From the NCBI GenBank assembly GCA_902622985.1, contig CACNSH010000003.1:62001-126000 (forward strand): a stretch of 64,000 nucleotides of DNA. The letters run 5' to 3'. Source of the DNA: an uncultured Pelagibacteraceae bacterium. GTDB lineage: Bacteria; Pseudomonadota; Alphaproteobacteria; Pelagibacterales; AG-422-B15. Every line of letters begins with the position of its first letter. The first letter of the stretch is position 1. The translations under genes and the position numbers were made by a program. The notes beneath the pieces were generated by a model that worked only from the letters and a program-made list of their open reading frames with translations, ran no database searches and had not been told where the DNA came from. This document shows positions 62,566-64,000 of this stretch, piece after piece.

Positions 62566-63132
62566 TTGAAGCTAATTCTAGGCAGCGCATCTCCACGAAG
62601 ACTTGAGTTATTAGCAAAACTTAACATTAATCCAAGTGAGATAGTTTCCCCAAATATAGATGAGTCCATTAAAAGTAATGAGCTACCTCTTCAATATTGT
62701 AAACGTATAGCACATGAGAAACTAAAACATTTTCAAAATAAGTATAAAGACTCAGTAATTTTAACTGCTGATACGATTGCCTATACTGGTAGAAAACTCA
62801 TAGATAAAACAGATGACGAAAATATTGCTTATAAAAACTTACTTCGACTATCGGGAAAAAGACATAGAGTCAGCACTTCCATTTGTATAAGAAATCTAGA
62901 AAATAGAATATTTAAAAAAACCGTTACGACAGTTGTTAGTTTTAAAGTATTAAGCGGTCAAGATATAGAAGATTATATGAAAACTAATGACTGGCAAGGT
63001 GTTGCAGGGTCATATAAAATTCAAGGGATGGCAGAGTCTTTTATCAAATCCCTAAATGGATCTTACTCAAATGTAGTCGGTTTACCCTTATTTGAAGTCA
63101 AAAATCTCCTTATTTCAGCTGGATATAAATGA
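62566..63132 (+). CDS. maf: Maf/YceF-type nucleotide pyrophosphatase
   Basis: A 188-residue protein with the Maf opening LILGSASPRRLELLAKL, the catalytic ILTADTIAY, LSGKRHRVSTSICI and the late segment WQGVAGSYKIQG...GSYSNVVGLPL. Maf proteins hydrolyse non-canonical nucleoside triphosphates. The start is TTG (62566); there is no ATG close enough to retain the GSASPRR motif. It overlaps the next gene as ATGA. The rne gene that often follows is absent. Confidence 0.92.
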   Translation: MKLILGSASPRRLELLAKLNINPSEIVSPNIDESIKSNELPLQYCKRIAHEKLKHFQNKYKDSVILTADTIAYTGRKLIDKTDDENIAYKNLLRLSGKRHRVSTSICIRNLENRIFKKTVTTVVSFKVLSGQDIEDYMKTNDWQGVAGSYKIQGMAESFIKSLNGSYSNVVGLPLFEVKNLLISAGYK

Positions 63133-63485
63133 TTGAATTAATTTTTATTTATAATGCAAAAAGTGGAATCGGAAATGCCTTTATAGATTGGGCACATAAA
63201 ATAATATCGCCAAAAACTTATGACTGCAATTTATGCTCAATTACATACAATAATTTAGGTAAAGAAATAAAGTGGAAAGAATTTCTTAACAATATAAATG
63301 CACATAGCCGATTTTACTATATTGATCATCTAAAAGAACTTGATTTTGTTGATGAGAAAACAGAGCTACCATGTGTTTTTATTAATGAGAAGGATGAATT
63401 TAAATTAATAATTAATTCCCATGAGATGAATTCATTTGATAATGTTGACCAATTAATCAGTAGATTAAAGGTTTTTCTGGATTAA
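63129..63485 (+). CDS. Small conserved hypothetical protein with a CxxC pair
   Basis: A 118-residue protein starting IELIFIYNAKSGIGNAFIDWAHKIISPKTYDCNLCSITY, with C-N-L-C at about residues 33-36 and an alternating strand/helix pattern that could be thioredoxin-like. I recall similar hypothetical proteins in many bacteria, opening (L)IFxYNA.SG...H...S..TY.C.LC. It overlaps maf by ATGA, so it is co-translated. Function unknown. Confidence 0.72.
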   Translation: MIELIFIYNAKSGIGNAFIDWAHKIISPKTYDCNLCSITYNNLGKEIKWKEFLNNINAHSRFYYIDHLKELDFVDEKTELPCVFINEKDEFKLIINSHEMNSFDNVDQLISRLKVFLD

Positions 63486-63554
63486 CTGTATTCAGAATAT
63501 TTTCTTTGCACGAATTAATGTTATAGAATAAAAGACTAGGATCACTAATTAAAT

Positions 63555-63630
63555 GGCTCGATAGCTCAGTTGGTAGAGCAAAGGACTGAAAATCCTTGTG
63601 TCGGTGGTTCAATTCCACCTCGAGCCACCA
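63555..63630 (+). tRNA. tRNA-Phe (GAA anticodon)
   Basis: A 76-base cloverleaf with encoded CCA. Acceptor GGCTCGA pairs with TCGAGCC, D-arm is GCTCAGTTGGTAGAGC, the anticodon loop is CTGAAAA giving GAA, and the T-arm is GGTGGTTCAATTCCACC. It is followed after 5 bases by tRNA-His, so both are probably in one transcript. Confidence 0.96.
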
Positions 63631-63635
63631 CTTAT

Positions 63636-63712
63636 GCAGCTGTAGCTCAGTTGGTTAGAGCGCCTGGTTGTGGTTCAGGAGGTCGGTAGTTCGAATCTAC
63701 CCAGCTGTACCA
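63636..63712 (+). tRNA. tRNA-His (GTG anticodon), lacking G-1 and with A73
   Basis: A 77-base cloverleaf with encoded CCA. Acceptor GCAGCTG pairs with CAGCTGT, the anticodon loop TTGTGGT gives GTG, and the T-arm is GGTAGTTCGAATCTACC. The discriminator is A and the base before G1 is T, so the usual G-1:C73 identity pair is missing, as in part of the Alphaproteobacteria. Confidence 0.94.
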
Positions 63713-64000
63713 GTAATTACTTTTTTTACAGGTAGAGTTAATACAATCAGAAACATAATTATCATCACAAACCCAAAAGCTAAGTAGAGTACACCAAATT
63801 CACCCGTTAAATCATAGCTTCTCGAAATCATGATCAGTGCAATAGGACCAACTGTAAATGATACAATAAATTTAATACCGTAGACTAGGCTTTGATATTT
63901 TTCAGGTGAAAATTTTGCAAGTAATAAATTTTCTGCAGGCAGTATACTTGAATTAAAAGCAACAATTGCAAGACTTATTGCAATTAACCAGTAATTTGAA
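63697..64000 (-). CDS. MFS transporter, C-terminal part (cut by window edge)
   Basis: 101 codons on the minus strand, open from the right edge to a TAG at 63697-63699. The product has three to four hydrophobic helices (NYWLIAISLAIVAFNSSILPAENLLLAKFSP; YGIKFIVSFTVGPIALIMISRSYDL; GVLYLAFGFVMIIMFLIVLTLP), matching the end of an MFS permease. Its last five codons and the stop are antisense to the T-arm/acceptor side of tRNA-His. Start and substrate are outside the window. Confidence 0.7.
   Translation of the reverse strand, partial: SNYWLIAISLAIVAFNSSILPAENLLLAKFSPEKYQSLVYGIKFIVSFTVGPIALIMISRSYDLTGEFGVLYLAFGFVMIIMFLIVLTLPVKKVITGTAG

Noticed and set aside
63486-63554. Promoter of the tRNA-Phe/tRNA-His unit
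   Set aside because: TTGCAC and TATAGA are present but only 10 bases apart, so I cannot support a specific promoter.

Overview
The window is a dense, AT-rich chromosomal segment, most likely from a marine alphaproteobacterium. The right end carries dcd - murA - DUF2948 - hisD - infA - maf, an arrangement typical of Alphaproteobacteria. The tRNA-His has an A discriminator and no G at -1, a form known only from part of that class. The two Zur boxes fit the TGTTAT-N3-ATAACA pattern, and many genes overlap by ATGA or share stop/start bases, as in streamlined ocean bacteria. I see no phage, integrase, transposase or CRISPR array.

Layout. 1-14.3 kb is a catabolic and detoxification region: a cut GPH sugar symporter with a serine hydrolase, an EamA exporter, an iron alcohol dehydrogenase with a dienelactone-hydrolase-like protein, and a MarR-like regulator. 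A minus-strand operon of membrane-tethered enzymes follows (sulfatase, metallo-beta-lactamase fold, 4-TM protein, DJ-1/PfpI). It is divergent, across a TetR gene and a clear palindromic operator, from a plus-strand operon of nitronate monooxygenase, 4-TM protein, DUF1330, two glutathione transferases and a DsbA/HCCA-isomerase-like protein. 14.3-25.8 kb is nitrogen-compound uptake and use: a PotABCD-like ABC importer, an aldehyde dehydrogenase, an M19 dipeptidase with two uncharacterised partners (one DUF3726-like), a 2OG-oxygenase-like protein and a type III glutamine synthetase (GlnT-like).

25.8-41.3 kb is the most unusual region and my best candidate for an undescribed system. It holds a two-winged-helix regulator, a TolC-like lipoprotein fused to a cadherin/Ig-like domain, a coiled coil and a SPOR-like domain, and a 2384-residue surface protein (LEPR motif, DUF4347, 12 VCBS-type repeats, Ig-like C-terminus). 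These are followed by three tightly packed genes: a HlyD-like adaptor, a GAF-HlyD fusion, and a PqqD-like / M50 zinc protease / HlyD fusion. Together they look like a dedicated export and surface-display machine with no ABC ATPase. A compact structured intergenic element closes the locus.

41.3-45.4 kb carries an ABC-2 exporter pair, a 59-residue small ORF with its own terminator, a second aldehyde dehydrogenase and a membrane-anchored cytochrome c. 45.4-52.3 kb is a zinc-starvation region: a zrg-like operon (His-rich DUF2796 protein, ABC ATPase, FtsX-type permease, DUF3299 protein), zur, znuBC, divergent znuA, and DUF1826, with a Zur box in front of each half. 52.3-58.4 kb has a beta-carbonic anhydrase, a DUF3604 protein, and a plus-strand Rieske oxygenase / M20 amidohydrolase / DoeA-like ectoine hydrolase cluster. 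58.5-63.7 kb is housekeeping, ending with tRNA-Phe, tRNA-His and a cut MFS transporter whose 3' end runs antisense into the tRNA-His gene.
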